Below, piece after piece: positions 48,701 to 59,851 of a stretch of DNA of 64,000 bases. Position 1 is the first letter of the stretch, and each line of letters starts with the position of its first letter. Under the pieces are notes generated by a model that did not search any database, was not told the DNA's origin, and saw nothing but the letters and a program-made list of their open reading frames with translations. This DNA is from Rhodococcus sp. OK519. Lineage in GTDB: Bacteria > Actinomycetota > Actinomycetes > Mycobacteriales > Mycobacteriaceae. Location: positions 124,001 through 188,000 of the forward strand of contig NZ_QAOW01000006.1 in NCBI RefSeq assembly GCF_003051005.1, written 5' to 3'. A program made the position numbers and the translations under genes.

Positions 48701-49960
48701 GGCCTGGCTGATGAGCACGTAGAGCACGATCGCGACGGCCATGCCGCCGAACTGCTTGAGCCGGTCGTCGATACCCCACAACGGGCGCAGCGAGATGCCC
48801 TGGCGGCGGATCGCGGGCAGCAGGCTGACGGCCTGGATGATGACGCCGGCCGTGACGCCGAGTCCCAGCAGCAGCAGGTGCGGATCGGTGATGCGGACCG
48901 GGTCGAGCGAGATCTCACCCGGCACCAACCAGTACCCAGCGAGGATCGCGAGCACCACCAGGTTGTTCAGCACCGGCGCCCACGCACCCGGCTTGAACTC
49001 CTGACGAGTGTTGAGGATCGCTGTGAGCAGCGCGGACAGGCCGTAGAACAGGATGGCCGGCAGCAGCAGGAAACACAGTGCGGTGGTGAGTGCGGTGTTG
49101 ACCTGGCCGTCGTCGGGCAGGAAGACGTACGTGGTGAGGATCGGTGCCGCAGCGGTCGCGAGTAGCGCGGCGGTACCCAGCAGTGCGAGCGCCGCGGTGA
49201 AGAGTCTTCGGACGAACGCCGCGCCCTGGTCGGGGTCCTCCTTCTCCGCGCGGACCAGCACGGGGACGACGATCGCGGTGAGGACCGCGCCGAGCACCAG
49301 CTCGGAGATCATGTTCGGGATCTGGCTCGCGACGGTGAACGCGCTCGCCACCGCCGGACCGAGCGCCGTCAGCAGCAGTAGCTGCTTGAGGAAGCCGGTC
49401 ATGCGGCTGATCAGCGTCGCGATCGCGATGGACCCCGTGGCCGCGAGAAGGCTCTTCTTCTGCGGTGCGGTCTCGGCGACCTTCTCCGGTTCCTTCTCGG
49501 CTACCGGCTGAGGCGGAACCGGACGGGCCGGTACAGGCTGCTGCGGGAGCGGGCGGGGCGGCATCGGGCGGGGACCGCCCTGGGGCATGGGGCGTCGCGC
49601 GCCGGGCGGGGCGGGACGCTGAGCACCCGGCGGCACCGGACGCTGGGCGCCGGGAGGGAGCGGGCGCCGGGCTCCGGGCTGGACGGGACGCTGCGCGCCG
49701 GGCTGGACGGGACGCTGCGCGCCGGGCGGGACGGGACGCTGCGCACCGGGCATGGGGCGCGGCGGCTGACGGCGGGGTGCTCCGGGCGGGATCGGGCGCG
49801 GGCCGTTCTGCGGCGGCGGCACCGGACGTCGGACGGGCTGCGAGGGTTGTCCGGGCAGCCCGGGCCGTTCCTGGGGGCGGTGGTCAGGATCGGCGCCGCG
49901 ATCCCACGGCTCCGGCCGCGCCGACGACCGATAGCCCTCGTCGCGAGAGTTCTCGGTCAT
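45794..49960 (-). CDS. murJ: Lipid II flippase MurJ fused to a pseudokinase and discoidin-like domain
   Basis: A 1388-residue protein. N terminus (to about 150): Pro/Arg-rich tandem repeats (GAQRPVPP type). Then a MurJ/MviN domain with about 14-15 helices, an acidic Ser/Asp linker, and a kinase-like domain starting near GGRYRLLAPHGGARGLQFWQ. The VAIK lysine is absent (VALTFV) and no HRD or DFG is seen, so it is a pseudokinase. One more helix and a discoidin/CBM-like domain (IDGNPATVWSTDAYF) follow. In mycobacteria PknB phosphorylates this pseudokinase, recruiting FhaA and limiting wall synthesis. It overlaps the DUF6049 gene (ATGA). Confidence 0.95.
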   Translation of the reverse strand: MTENSRDEGYRSSARPEPWDRGADPDHRPQERPGLPGQPSQPVRRPVPPPQNGPRPIPPGAPRRQPPRPMPGAQRPVPPGAQRPVQPGAQRPVQPGARRPLPPGAQRPVPPGAQRPAPPGARRPMPQGGPRPMPPRPLPQQPVPARPVPPQPVAEKEPEKVAETAPQKKSLLAATGSIAIATLISRMTGFLKQLLLLTALGPAVASAFTVASQIPNMISELVLGAVLTAIVVPVLVRAEKEDPDQGAAFVRRLFTAALALLGTAALLATAAAPILTTYVFLPDDGQVNTALTTALCFLLLPAILFYGLSALLTAILNTRQEFKPGAWAPVLNNLVVLAILAGYWLVPGEISLDPVRITDPHLLLLGLGVTAGVIIQAVSLLPAIRRQGISLRPLWGIDDRLKQFGGMAVAIVLYVLISQAGMVFATRVSAHADEAGPAIYTNAWLLLQLPYGVLGVTVLTAIMPRLSRNAADDDTPAVVDDLSVATRLTMIALIPVITFFTFAGPQIGHALYGYGNFGAGNAERLGEAVSWSAFTLIPYSLVLIHLRVFYAREQAWTPTWIILGITGVKIALSALTPLVAANNQQVVILLGAANGLAFVAGALIGGFLLHRSLGDLRMANVGKTVWVVLLASAAGAVAMFAADKLLGLERLSESFGGPGAMIRVAITGALMLVVTFVLMWLAKVPEVMAITVMVGRKVSALRGRGGRAAEDTTGVAPRPYEADTELIPVVRDLPRSLDRPDGLPYPGRSEAYVGADYIPDEFIEGASVSDDDGADKRNGTSTDVEDGTTKLANAGATSTDSPDQQSDAPSASTASDENDSAADASDSPDSNKGSTPDDADLVSDRRRRSRDLNVDTGVFPIGSPQLPPLRVTGAVPESRRPLRGPQLVPGASVAGGRYRLLAPHGGARGLQFWQALDIKLDREVALTFVDADQQADGLAATGPDGPQAILSRTLRLGRINSPGLARVLDVVRGSSGGIVVAEWTPGRSLKEMAATDPSPVGAARAVRALAGAAEAAHRGGSALSVDDPDRIRISSAGDAVLAFPGTLSDADPASDVRGLGAMLYALITARWPLDGPGNQGDDAMPPAERDASGRPVEPRQLRPDVPFEISAVAARALGGDSGIRAAGTVQHILDQATVVDQKTDLMPALRLGQRVPGSSGHALADPEAVAAEKQKSDRTLIALVSLGVLTVVVLALIGWWLVNLLAGGSSDEPLTKQNLGLTTTAVAPETSAEASPAAPPAATASLKPTGATVFSPQGTPDNAANAGLAIDGNPATVWSTDAYFQPFPALKNGVGLMVTLPDAAKLTSMQITSPTPGTQVEIRTAPSPNTSLDQTRVIGNATLTDGVTEIPLASEAGTKNVLVWITDLSATSGKNQSGIAEVSFTAAR

Positions 49961-52371
49961 GGACGTTCATACCCTTCGTCGGCTCGGTCAGGCTGGCCGC
50001 GGAACCGGTGCCAGAGTCGTCGCCCGGCCAGGAACAGCAGAAGTGCACCAGCGCACGCCGTAATTATCGCCAAAGCTTGACCGTACGCATTCGACCGCAC
50101 CGTGACGGACGTCTGTTCGCCCAGGCTCTGGCCGCTTTCGGTGGTCAGTGAGAAGTCCACCACCATGGTCCGGGAGTCGGAAATCTCGGCGGGAACCTGC
50201 AGCGACCGGCTGCCGCGGGGTGGCAGTTGCTGAGGTCCGATGTCGGTGATCTGCATCTCGGTGGGGGCGTCGACCCGCAGTTGCACCGTGATGGCGACGG
50301 GTAGTTCGTTGCGCGCCACCAGCAGCAGTGGACTCTGCTCCGACGCGAGCGTGTACACCCCGCCCGGCGCCAGGATCGTGACCGCCGAGTACATGCCGTC
50401 GACCGTGGTGGCGACGGCGCTCACCCGCTGTCCCGCGATCGTGTCGGCGGTGGCTGCGGCGTCGTTCTGTTCGCGGCGACCGGACAACGTCATGGCGCGG
50501 AGCAGATCCTCCCGCAGCGGCGCGAGGAACCGGGTGGGCGTCAGCGGAACCTGCGGATCGTCGACGAGGGCCGCCATGAGTTCGTCGATGCGTGGTTCCT
50601 GCGCGCCCACTCCCCACTCGATCGACTCGGGGGTCCCGTCGACGATGGCCTGCTCCGGGTACGCCAGCGACGCCGCCGCCGGCGAGGTCGGTGGCTGTTC
50701 GGCGACTCGCGACAGCGGCTTGGGTGTCGCGAGCCCAGAGCGCAGCAACGTCGACACCGTCGACAACACGGCCGCGGCCTCGTCGCCGTCGGCCGTCCAC
50801 TGCTGCGGCGGCACGATCAGCATCGGCCGGTCCGCGGGCCGATTCGGTCCCCCGGTCGAGCCGGTCGACTGCAGCGCCGACCACGACATTGCGCCCAGGG
50901 CGTCCTGCAGTCGTGCGGTGCGCGAGTCGCGGTCCACGTTGTAGCGTGCCCGGGCGGGCACGTACGACGGCGTCTGCGGGTCGGCGCCGACCGCAGCGAG
51001 GGCCGCCGCGGCGGAGACGTCGAACAGTCCGGCGGTCACGGCGTCGGCTCCCGCACCCGTGACGACGACCTTGCCGCCCGCGGGTGCCGTCGAGTCGATC
51101 GCGTTGGCCGCGAGAAGTGTCGTGGTGGGTCCGATGTCGTGCAGCAGCTGTGCCGTCGCGTCGTCGAGGACACCCGAGTCGGGCCACGTCACGTTTCGCA
51201 GCGAGGCGACGCCGAGGATCGAGTCGACGATGTCGGCCGGTGCCTTCAGCGCGGTGTCGGTGAGCGAGGTCTGGTCGACCCGGCTCAGTGCGGCGAGGTC
51301 CACCTGTGCGAACGGCACCGACGTGATGCACATCGTGCGGGCGATCGATTCCAGGCGCTCGAGCCACGCTGCGGCGGCGGCGCGTCCGGACCCCTCGCGG
51401 GCGGGCCCGTTCGGGTCGGCCGGATCGTCCACGACCAGATAGCCCTGCGTCATGTTGCTGACCGTGATCAGCAGGTCCGGGTCGACGGCCAGGCACAGGG
51501 TGTCGGTCAGCCGGCGGTCGCGGTCGACGTCGGGTCCGGTCGCGTGCTCGACGGCGCCGAGGAGTTGGTCGAGTCGACCGCCCGCGGACAGCGAGGAGGC
51601 GAGTTCGTCGTCGCGGAGCCGGACCTTCTCGGTGACCGAGCCCGGGACGCCGGCTGCGAGCCGGGGCCGGTCGGCGAGCGGCCACAGCAGCGTGAGCGCG
51701 ACCGGGGAGGACGTGTCGGGGGGCACCGGCGCAGTCGGCGAAGTCGGCAACGTCTCACTGACCGGCGGTGTGGTCTCGGTGGTGCCACCGGCCGCCCGCG
51801 GCAGGCCGAGCACCGGGAGCAGGAAGCGGGCGTCGTCGAGCCGGGCCTGCCCGCCGTACTCGGGGGCGCCGTTCACGTTCACCAGGAGCGGGTACACGCC
51901 GGGCTCGGTGACGTCGAGCGACGACCCGGTGAGCGACCGCAGCGGCAGCGAGAGCACGAACTGCTTCCGTTCACCCTCCGCGAGCTCGGGTGTGACCTGC
52001 ACGAACGGGCCGACGACGTCGAACTGGCCCTGATCCATGTCGAGCGAGGTGCGCAGCTCCTCGCTCGAGTCGACGCGGGGCGCGCGCTGCAAGCGCACGC
52101 CGACGTCCGTGACCGCGCGGTCACCGACGTTCGCGACGGTCCCGGTGACGGTGACGACGGGATCCGACGTCGTCGTGACGGTGGACGGGGTGACGTCGTC
52201 GATGTGCAGTTCCAGGAACTTGGGTTGGCTGCGCGCCTTCGTGGTCTGCGCGAAGGCGGTCCCCGCCCCGGCCGTCCCGGCGATGGCACCGATGAGCATC
52301 AGGACGAGCGCCAGCACCGTGTAGGTCGCGGCACCCGGTCGTCTCCCTGCGGGACGCGATGCCAGTGTCAT
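49957..52371 (-). CDS. DUF6049 family secreted, membrane-anchored protein
   Basis: An 804-residue protein. N-terminal signal or anchor helix ([17 protein letters not shown]), a very long extracytoplasmic part, and one C-terminal helix ([20 protein letters not shown]) with a short basic tail. The order mutT4-DUF6049-murJ with four-base overlaps is conserved in mycobacteria, where the counterpart is annotated as a conserved secreted protein. Linkage to MurJ suggests a wall-related role, but no function is established. Confidence 0.85.
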   Translation of the reverse strand: MTLASRPAGRRPGAATYTVLALVLMLIGAIAGTAGAGTAFAQTTKARSQPKFLELHIDDVTPSTVTTTSDPVVTVTGTVANVGDRAVTDVGVRLQRAPRVDSSEELRTSLDMDQGQFDVVGPFVQVTPELAEGERKQFVLSLPLRSLTGSSLDVTEPGVYPLLVNVNGAPEYGGQARLDDARFLLPVLGLPRAAGGTTETTPPVSETLPTSPTAPVPPDTSSPVALTLLWPLADRPRLAAGVPGSVTEKVRLRDDELASSLSAGGRLDQLLGAVEHATGPDVDRDRRLTDTLCLAVDPDLLITVSNMTQGYLVVDDPADPNGPAREGSGRAAAAAWLERLESIARTMCITSVPFAQVDLAALSRVDQTSLTDTALKAPADIVDSILGVASLRNVTWPDSGVLDDATAQLLHDIGPTTTLLAANAIDSTAPAGGKVVVTGAGADAVTAGLFDVSAAAALAAVGADPQTPSYVPARARYNVDRDSRTARLQDALGAMSWSALQSTGSTGGPNRPADRPMLIVPPQQWTADGDEAAAVLSTVSTLLRSGLATPKPLSRVAEQPPTSPAAASLAYPEQAIVDGTPESIEWGVGAQEPRIDELMAALVDDPQVPLTPTRFLAPLREDLLRAMTLSGRREQNDAAATADTIAGQRVSAVATTVDGMYSAVTILAPGGVYTLASEQSPLLLVARNELPVAITVQLRVDAPTEMQITDIGPQQLPPRGSRSLQVPAEISDSRTMVVDFSLTTESGQSLGEQTSVTVRSNAYGQALAIITACAGALLLFLAGRRLWHRFRGQPDRADEGYERP

Positions 52372-52952
52372 TCGGCGTCGGTCTCCCCGACCCTCGAGGG
52401 CCCCATCTCGGCGATGAGCTGACCGGCGATCTCGGCGAGCTTGCGTTCGTCGGCGTAGGCGAGCCGGGAATCCAGTTCGGACAACGGCACCCAGGCGACC
52501 TCGGTGACCTCGATGTCCGCGTCGGACAGCTCACCGCCCAGCGACCGCATCAGGTAGTGGTGCACGGTCTTGTGGACGCGCCGGCCCTCGGTGACGAACC
52601 AGTAGTCGATGCTGCCGAGCGAGGCGACGACGGAACCGCGGATGCCGGTCTCCTCGGCGACCTCGCGCATCGCGGTCTGCTCGGTGGTCTCGCCCTGCTC
52701 GATGTGTCCCTTGGGCAGCGACCACAGCAGGCGCCCGCGCCGATCGGTTCGGCCGATGAGGGCCGCGCACAGCTTGTCCTCGGGTCCGCCGAGACCGTCG
52801 ACGACCAGTCCGCCGGCGGAGGTTTCACGGACGGTTCGCAGGTGCGGGGTCTTGGATTTGACGGAATCAGCGCTGGTGCCGCGACGCCGCGAGGAGCGAC
52901 GGTTGCGGTTGGCACGTTCAGCGGCGGACACCTCATTGATCGTAGTTGACAC
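52368..52952 (-). CDS. mutT4: NUDIX hydrolase, MutT4-like
   Basis: A 194-residue hydrolase. The N terminus ([15 protein letters not shown]) is basic. The NUDIX box is complete: [22 protein letters not shown]. The family splits nucleoside diphosphate derivatives; mycobacterial MutT4 is in this place. GTG at 52952. It is the first gene of the mutT4-DUF6049-murJ operon and is divergent from pcnA. Confidence 0.92.
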   Translation of the reverse strand: MSTTINEVSAAERANRNRRSSRRRGTSADSVKSKTPHLRTVRETSAGGLVVDGLGGPEDKLCAALIGRTDRRGRLLWSLPKGHIEQGETTEQTAMREVAEETGIRGSVVASLGSIDYWFVTEGRRVHKTVHHYLMRSLGGELSDADIEVTEVAWVPLSELDSRLAYADERKLAEIAGQLIAEMGPSRVGETDAE

Positions 52953-53056
52953 GGCGCAACCTGCCGGACTCCCACGCCAGAGGTCGGGACGCGCTGCGCG
53001 GTGTCCTCACCGGAGGTGCGTTCGGCGCCGCGACGACCTCGGTAAGGTTTGCTGAC

Positions 53057-54511
<1,455 letters not shown>

Positions 54512-54606
54512 GTGGGGCCGAGTAGGATCCCGGGCGCGTACCGAGCAGGCGCAGAATCGGATCGAAACGATTGAGGCATCCGCAGATGCGGATCTAGACT
54601 CCGTGC

Positions 54607-55014
54607 ATGCCTGACATCCGGATACGCGACGCTGCCCAGCTACTCGGTGTCAGTGACGACACCGTCCGACGGTGGATCGACGCGGGCACGCTCGTGTCGC
54701 ACAAGGACGACGCCGGCCGCATGGTCCTCGACGGCCGTCAGCTCGCCGAGTTCGCCCGGGCCAACGCGGCTCCGGCTCCGGAGAATCCGCTGGGTGTGGG
54801 CAGTTCGGCCCGCAACCGCTTCACCGGGCTGGTGACCCGAGTGGTGATCGACGGCGTGATGGCGCAGGTCGAGATGCAGTGCGGCCCGTTCTCCGTCGTC
54901 TCCCTCATGAGTGCCGAGTCGGCGACCGAGTTGAAGCTCGAGCCCGGCAGCATCGCGGTGGCCGTCGTGAAGGCCACCACCGTGATCGTCGAGACGCCGG
55001 CGGTGTCGGCGTGA
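54607..55014 (+). CDS. Molybdenum-binding (TOBE/Mop) protein with MerR-like HTH
   Basis: A 135-residue protein: an N-terminal HTH of the excisionase/MerR type (IRDAAQLLGVSDDTVRRWIDAG) and a C-terminal TOBE domain (RNRFTGLVTRVVIDGVMAQVEM) that binds molybdate. It probably regulates molybdate uptake, ModE-like in logic. ATG at 54607. The stop overlaps the modA start (GTGA), so it is the first gene of the mod operon. Confidence 0.88.
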   Translation: MPDIRIRDAAQLLGVSDDTVRRWIDAGTLVSHKDDAGRMVLDGRQLAEFARANAAPAPENPLGVGSSARNRFTGLVTRVVIDGVMAQVEMQCGPFSVVSLMSAESATELKLEPGSIAVAVVKATTVIVETPAVSA

Positions 55015-55799
55015 GGCGCGTGCGGGCGGGGGCGGTGGCCGGCACGCTGGCCGGCGCGCTGGCTCTGATGACGTTGCTGTCCGGATGCAGCGGCTCCGCG
55101 GATTCCGGCACCGACTCCGAGTCCGGCGCCACGATCACGGTGTTCGCGGCGGCGTCGCTGAAGTCGACGTTCACCGAACTGGGCAGGCTGTTCGAGGCCG
55201 AGCATCCCGACACCCGCGTCGTGTTCAACTTCGGGGGATCGTCGGACCTGTTCACCCAGATCGACCAGGGCGCCCCGGCCGACGTGTTCGCGTCCGCCGA
55301 CACCGCGAACATGACGAAGGCGGTCCGGGCGGGGCTGACGGCGTCGGATCCGGTCAACTTCGCGACCAACACGCTGACGATCGTCACGCCGCCGGGCAAC
55401 CCGTCCGGCATCACGTCCTTTGCCGATCTCGCTCGTCCGGGCATCGACCTCGTGGTGTGCGCACCCCAGGTGCCGTGTGGCAACGCGACCCAGCGCATCG
55501 AGGACATCACGGGTGTGCGCCTGTCCCCCGTCAGCGAGGAGTCGTCGGTGACGGACGTCCTCGGCAAGGTCGTGACGGGGCAGGCCGACGCGGGCCTCGT
55601 GTACGTCACCGATGCGGCCGGTGCGGGAGACAAGGTCGCGACCGTCCCGTTCCCGGAATCCGCGCGGATCGTCAACACGTACCCGATCGCGGTGCTGCGC
55701 AACTCCGACGATCCGCTTGTCGCCGGCGAATTCGCGGCCTTCGTGATCGGGCCCGACGGTAGGCAGGTGTTGTCGGCAGCAGGATTCGGCGCGCCGTGA
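55011..55799 (+). CDS. modA: Molybdate ABC transporter substrate-binding lipoprotein
   Basis: About 262 residues. Lipoprotein signal with lipobox LLSGC near residue 25, then the mature domain: [40 protein letters not shown], and a C-terminal [18 protein letters not shown]. These match ModA. It captures molybdate or tungstate outside the membrane. GTG at 55011 is inside the end of the preceding gene. Confidence 0.95.
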   Translation: MRRVRAGAVAGTLAGALALMTLLSGCSGSADSGTDSESGATITVFAAASLKSTFTELGRLFEAEHPDTRVVFNFGGSSDLFTQIDQGAPADVFASADTANMTKAVRAGLTASDPVNFATNTLTIVTPPGNPSGITSFADLARPGIDLVVCAPQVPCGNATQRIEDITGVRLSPVSEESSVTDVLGKVVTGQADAGLVYVTDAAGAGDKVATVPFPESARIVNTYPIAVLRNSDDPLVAGEFAAFVIGPDGRQVLSAAGFGAP

Positions 55800-56602
55800 T
55801 CACCACGCCGCGGGTGCGCGTACCGGCGGGGTTGCCGGTGTGGATCTACGTGCCCGCGGCCGTCGGCGCCCTGCTGGTGGTGTTGCCGCTCGTCGCAATG
55901 CTCGCTGGGGTGGACTGGGCGAACTTCGTGAGCCTGGTGACTTCCGAATCGTCCGTGGACGCTCTGCTGCTGAGCCTGAAGACGGCGTCGATCAGCACTG
56001 TGCTGTGCCTGCTGCTCGGCGTGCCGATGGCGCTCGTATCGGCGCGGTGCGAGTTTCCCGGGCTGTCGGCGCTGCGCGCACTCGTGTTGCTGCCCTTGGT
56101 TCTTCCGCCCGTCGTGGGTGGACTCGCGTTGCTGTACACATTCGGCCGACACGGCCTGCTGGGACAGCACCTGGAGCTGGCCGGCATCCAGATCGCCTTC
56201 TCGACGACGGCGGTGGTGCTGGCTCAGACGTTCGTGGCGTTGCCGTTCCTGGTGATCAGTCTCGAGGGTGCGCTGCGCACCGCGGGCCGACGCTACGAGG
56301 CCGTCGCCGCGACCCTGGGTGCGCGTCCGACCACGGTGCTGTGGCGCGTCACCGTTCCCCTGGTGCTGCCCGGACTGATCTCGGGGGCGGTGCTGTCGTT
56401 CGCCCGCGCACTCGGTGAGTTCGGTGCCACACTGACTTTCGCGGGCAGCTTGCAGGGTGTGACCAGGACGCTGCCGCTCGAGATCTACCTGCAGCGCGAG
56501 ACCGACCCGGAGGCTGCGGTCGCGTTGTCGCTGGTGCTGGTGGTGGTGGCCGTGGTGATCGTCCTGGGTGCCCGGACCCGCCGCCTGGTGGGGGCGTTGT
56601 GA
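55796..56602 (+). CDS. modB: Molybdate ABC transporter permease
   Basis: A 268-residue permease with about six helices. The EAA loop that contacts the ATPase reads [21 protein letters not shown], then [14 protein letters not shown], which is typical of ModB. GTG at 55796 overlaps modA (GTGA). Confidence 0.95.
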   Translation: MITTPRVRVPAGLPVWIYVPAAVGALLVVLPLVAMLAGVDWANFVSLVTSESSVDALLLSLKTASISTVLCLLLGVPMALVSARCEFPGLSALRALVLLPLVLPPVVGGLALLYTFGRHGLLGQHLELAGIQIAFSTTAVVLAQTFVALPFLVISLEGALRTAGRRYEAVAATLGARPTTVLWRVTVPLVLPGLISGAVLSFARALGEFGATLTFAGSLQGVTRTLPLEIYLQRETDPEAAVALSLVLVVVAVVIVLGARTRRLVGAL

Positions 56603-57681
56603 GCGGCCTGTCGCTGCGGGCCCGCGTCGACGCCCGCGGACTCGACGTCGCGCTCGACGTGGCGCCCGGCGAGGTCGTCGCGATCCTCGGGCCCAACGGC
56701 GCCGGCAAGTCGACGCTGCTCGACGTCGTGGCCGGACTGCTGCGCCCCGACGACGGACGGGTCGTGCTCGACGATCGAGCGCTCACCGAAACCGCGAAAG
56801 GTGTTGCGGTGCCACCGCATCAGCGGTCGGTCGCGCTCCTGGCGCAGGAGGCGCTGTTGTTCCCGCACCTGACGGTTCGAGAGAACGTCGCGTTCGCGCC
56901 GCGTAGCGCCGGTGCGGGGCGGCGCGAGGCGTACGCCGTGGCGGACCGCTGGCTGGACGAGGTGGATGCCTCGGCGTTCGCGGGTCGCCGGCCTCGGCAA
57001 CTGTCCGGTGGGCAGGCGCAGCGTGTCGCGATCGCGCGCGCGCTGGCGGCCGACCCGCAACTGCTGCTGCTCGACGAACCGATGGCCGCGCTCGACGTCG
57101 GCGTGGCGCCCGCCCTGCGCGCCGTGCTGCGGCGCGTTCTGCGAACCGGAGACCGCACCGCGATTCTGGTGACCCACGATGTGCTGGATGCACTTTCGCT
57201 CGCGGACCGGGTGGTCGTGCTCGACGGTGGACGGGTCGTCGAGGAAGGGCCGGTGGATCGGGTGCTGGCCCGTCCGCGCAGCACGTTCGCGGCCCGGATC
57301 GCGGGGATCAATCTGATGTCGGGCAAGGTGTGCGACGGCGTCCTCGACACGGTCGCCGGGAGCGTGCACGGTGTCGCCGAGGATCCTTGCGACGACGGTG
57401 AGCACGCGGTGGCGGTATTCAGTCCGACCGCGGTCGCCGTGCACCGCACGCACCCGGAAGGAAGCCCGCGCAACGTGTTCCGTGTCCGGATCGCGGAGAT
57501 CGAGGGGCTCGGCCGGCACGGCCACGCGATCCGGGTTCGCGCCGTCGACCACCCCGACGGGTCGGCAGGACTGGTCGCCGACGTCACGGCTGCTGCCGTC
57601 GCCCAACTCGATCTGGTTCCCGGCGACGACGTCTGGTTTGCCGTCAAGGCAACCGAGGTGGCGGTCTATCCGGCCGCGTGA
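56599..57681 (+). CDS. modC: Molybdate ABC transporter ATP-binding protein
   Basis: A 360-residue ATPase. Walker [10 protein letters not shown], signature [15 protein letters not shown], Walker [13 protein letters not shown], a switch His in VTHDVLDAL, and a C-terminal TOBE domain (about residues 290-360) that senses molybdate. GTG at 56599 overlaps modB. It closes a tight four-gene unit with the regulator-like gene. Confidence 0.95.
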   Translation: MSGLSLRARVDARGLDVALDVAPGEVVAILGPNGAGKSTLLDVVAGLLRPDDGRVVLDDRALTETAKGVAVPPHQRSVALLAQEALLFPHLTVRENVAFAPRSAGAGRREAYAVADRWLDEVDASAFAGRRPRQLSGGQAQRVAIARALAADPQLLLLDEPMAALDVGVAPALRAVLRRVLRTGDRTAILVTHDVLDALSLADRVVVLDGGRVVEEGPVDRVLARPRSTFAARIAGINLMSGKVCDGVLDTVAGSVHGVAEDPCDDGEHAVAVFSPTAVAVHRTHPEGSPRNVFRVRIAEIEGLGRHGHAIRVRAVDHPDGSAGLVADVTAAAVAQLDLVPGDDVWFAVKATEVAVYPAA

Positions 57682-57698
57682 TCGCCGGAACCGCGGGA

Positions 57699-59222
57699 TC
57701 ACTCGAGCTGCGCCCGCATGAGGTAGACGTTGTAGCTGTCCCACTCGGACATCGTGAAGTACAGGTCGTTCGGGGTGGACCACGGGTGCATGAAGCCGCC
57801 GTACATCTTGGGGTACTCGGCGGCATCGGCGAGGGTGCCCCCGTCGGACCAGACTCCCTGCGGACTCGCGGAGCGGCGCAGAATGATTCGACCGGACATC
57901 GGATCGAGGTAGCTCATCAGCCACTGTTGCCGGGTGGCGTCGTAGCGGACCGACAGTTCGCTCGCGGCCCCCGCGACGAGTGGTGTGGCGAGGTGCTCGA
58001 CCACCGGCACCCACGATCCGGCCACCCAGTACTGGTAGGCGCTGGGGTTGAGCAGCTCGCCGACCGGGACGCGGGCCAGTCCCACCGCACCGAGGCGCCC
58101 GTTGGGGGTGCCGAACATGAAGACGTGGTCGCCCTGCGGGACCATCGCCGCCACCTGGAACCGGCCGGTGCCGAAGATGTTGTCCCACTTGGCATGCTGG
58201 TCTTCGGTCCAGGTGTGGCCGTCGTCGTCGGAGTAGGCGATGCCGCCGTAGTTCGTGTACCACATGCCCGGGACGACGCTCCAGCGCCGCACCGACATGT
58301 AGCTGAGGTACTGACGATCGCCGATCGCGAACCCGGACGTCGGAATTGTGGTGGTCTCCCAGTTCGGGATGTGCCGGGAGGCGATGATCTCGGCGGCGTG
58401 GCAGCGGCTGTCCTGCACCATGGAATCGATCGTCATGCCGTCCGACAGGTCGGTGTCGGTGCTGTGCCCGAGGACGTTGCTGCGCCAGTCCTTCCCGTTC
58501 GCGCCGGGCGGGACCCAGTCGAGCCCGAAGGTGTCGCCGAACGCGACGGAGATCTCGCCCGGGCGGCTCTGCCAGGTGATGCCGAGGTCGGTGCCGCTCA
58601 CCTGCCAGCGCTTGTCGGTGCGGTTCTCGGAACCGGGGCCGGTCACCTGCGACACCAGATCCACGGCCCGCACCTGCGGGGCACCGATGGACGGGGTGAG
58701 GGGTCCTGGTTCGATCGTTCCGATCCGGAACGGGGGCGCCGGTTGCGGTGCGGGGCCCGGTTCGTCCCCCGGAATCGGAATCGGCACGGTCTCGGACCTG
58801 GGCTGAATCTCTATACGCGGCAACGAGAACGAACCGGATCCGGACCCCGAACCGGACCCGGACCCCGAATCGGATCCCGGCGCCCCGGGGTCGGGAGCGG
58901 CGGGCGTCTCGGCCAGGTCGGTGACGTCCGGGCACGGGTCGGCGCACGGGTCGGCCGGCAGCGGATCCTGCGGCACCCGGGTTTGGTCGGGCGCGGGATC
59001 CGGGAGGGGCACGGGGACGAACTCCGGATACGGCAGCGGAACCCCGATGACGGGCGGATCGGTCGGCACCGGTTGCGGGTCCCGCACCGAGGGGTCGAAG
59101 CCCCGCTCGCCGCATGCATTCGTGAACGCCACCGGATCGGGTGTCTGCGCGACGGCGGGGGCCGTGGCGAGTGCCAGACCCGTGGCGGTGGTGGCGAGTA
59201 GCGACGTCAGAATCCGAGGCAT
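57699..59222 (-). CDS. Secreted DUF4185 domain-containing protein
   Basis: A 507-residue exported protein. Signal peptide of about 25 residues ending APAVA-QTPD. Residues about 35-110 are Pro/Asp-rich with a Ser-Gly run (SGSGSGSGSGSG). The DUF4185 domain (about 165-507) contains FGDTFGLDWVPP, GIAYSDDDGHTW and WEDxH-like repeats that suggest a beta-propeller-like fold of the glycosidase/sialidase kind. No catalytic set can be confirmed. It converges with modC. Confidence 0.85.
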   Translation of the reverse strand: MPRILTSLLATTATGLALATAPAVAQTPDPVAFTNACGERGFDPSVRDPQPVPTDPPVIGVPLPYPEFVPVPLPDPAPDQTRVPQDPLPADPCADPCPDVTDLAETPAAPDPGAPGSDSGSGSGSGSGSGSFSLPRIEIQPRSETVPIPIPGDEPGPAPQPAPPFRIGTIEPGPLTPSIGAPQVRAVDLVSQVTGPGSENRTDKRWQVSGTDLGITWQSRPGEISVAFGDTFGLDWVPPGANGKDWRSNVLGHSTDTDLSDGMTIDSMVQDSRCHAAEIIASRHIPNWETTTIPTSGFAIGDRQYLSYMSVRRWSVVPGMWYTNYGGIAYSDDDGHTWTEDQHAKWDNIFGTGRFQVAAMVPQGDHVFMFGTPNGRLGAVGLARVPVGELLNPSAYQYWVAGSWVPVVEHLATPLVAGAASELSVRYDATRQQWLMSYLDPMSGRIILRRSASPQGVWSDGGTLADAAEYPKMYGGFMHPWSTPNDLYFTMSEWDSYNVYLMRAQLE

Positions 59223-59344
59223 GACCGTCAGTTCCGTGCGACAGCGATTTCCGCCGAACGTAACACCGGCCGGGTGCCCTCCCCCGGCGCAACGGTGTCG
59301 ACCGTGACGGAACCGTGTCACGTTGCCGCGCGTCGAAGAAGGAT

Positions 59345-59851
59345 ATGGAGGGACTCGAGTATTGGTTCGGAACCGGAGACGGTGCGACGACCACGTGGAC
59401 GTCGCCCGCCGACCTGGATCTCGACGCGGACGGCGGACTGGACGCGGTGCGCCTCGACTTCGACGGCGACGGCCTGCTCGACGACGCGATGTGGGACAGC
59501 GACGGTGACGGGGTCGTCGATCACGCGGTCCTCGACGTCGGTGTTCCCGAGGCCCGCTACTTTGCCGATTCGTCCCGCAACGGGGTGTGGGGACAGCAGG
59601 TTTCGCCGGGACCGTCAGGGCAGCCGCACCGGTGGGGGCGCGTCGACTTCGACAACGACGGCGAACGGGACGACGAGGTCGTGGACCTCGATCGCGACCG
59701 GACACCCGACTACGTGCTCGTCTCCACCCGTGACCCGGCGCGGCACGACACGTTGCTGGTCGCCGAGGAGGAAACAGGGCGGATGTCGGTGCGGTTGACC
59801 GACACCGACGGTGACGGACGCCTCGACACGGTGCTCAGAGGTGAGGCCTAG
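59345..59851 (+). CDS. Small acidic protein with DxDGDG (calcium-loop-like) repeats
   Basis: A 168-residue, strongly acidic protein. Repeated loops DLDADGGLD, DFDGDGLLDD, DSDGDGVVDH, DFDNDGERDD and DTDGDGRLDT resemble calcium-binding loops of EF-hand or thrombospondin type 3 repeats. No signal peptide is seen. ATG at 59345 has AAGAAGG only two bases upstream; a GTG at 59315 would add ten codons. The stop is shared in a CTAG with the convergent MFS gene. Function unknown. Confidence 0.75.
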   Translation: MEGLEYWFGTGDGATTTWTSPADLDLDADGGLDAVRLDFDGDGLLDDAMWDSDGDGVVDHAVLDVGVPEARYFADSSRNGVWGQQVSPGPSGQPHRWGRVDFDNDGERDDEVVDLDRDRTPDYVLVSTRDPARHDTLLVAEEETGRMSVRLTDTDGDGRLDTVLRGEA

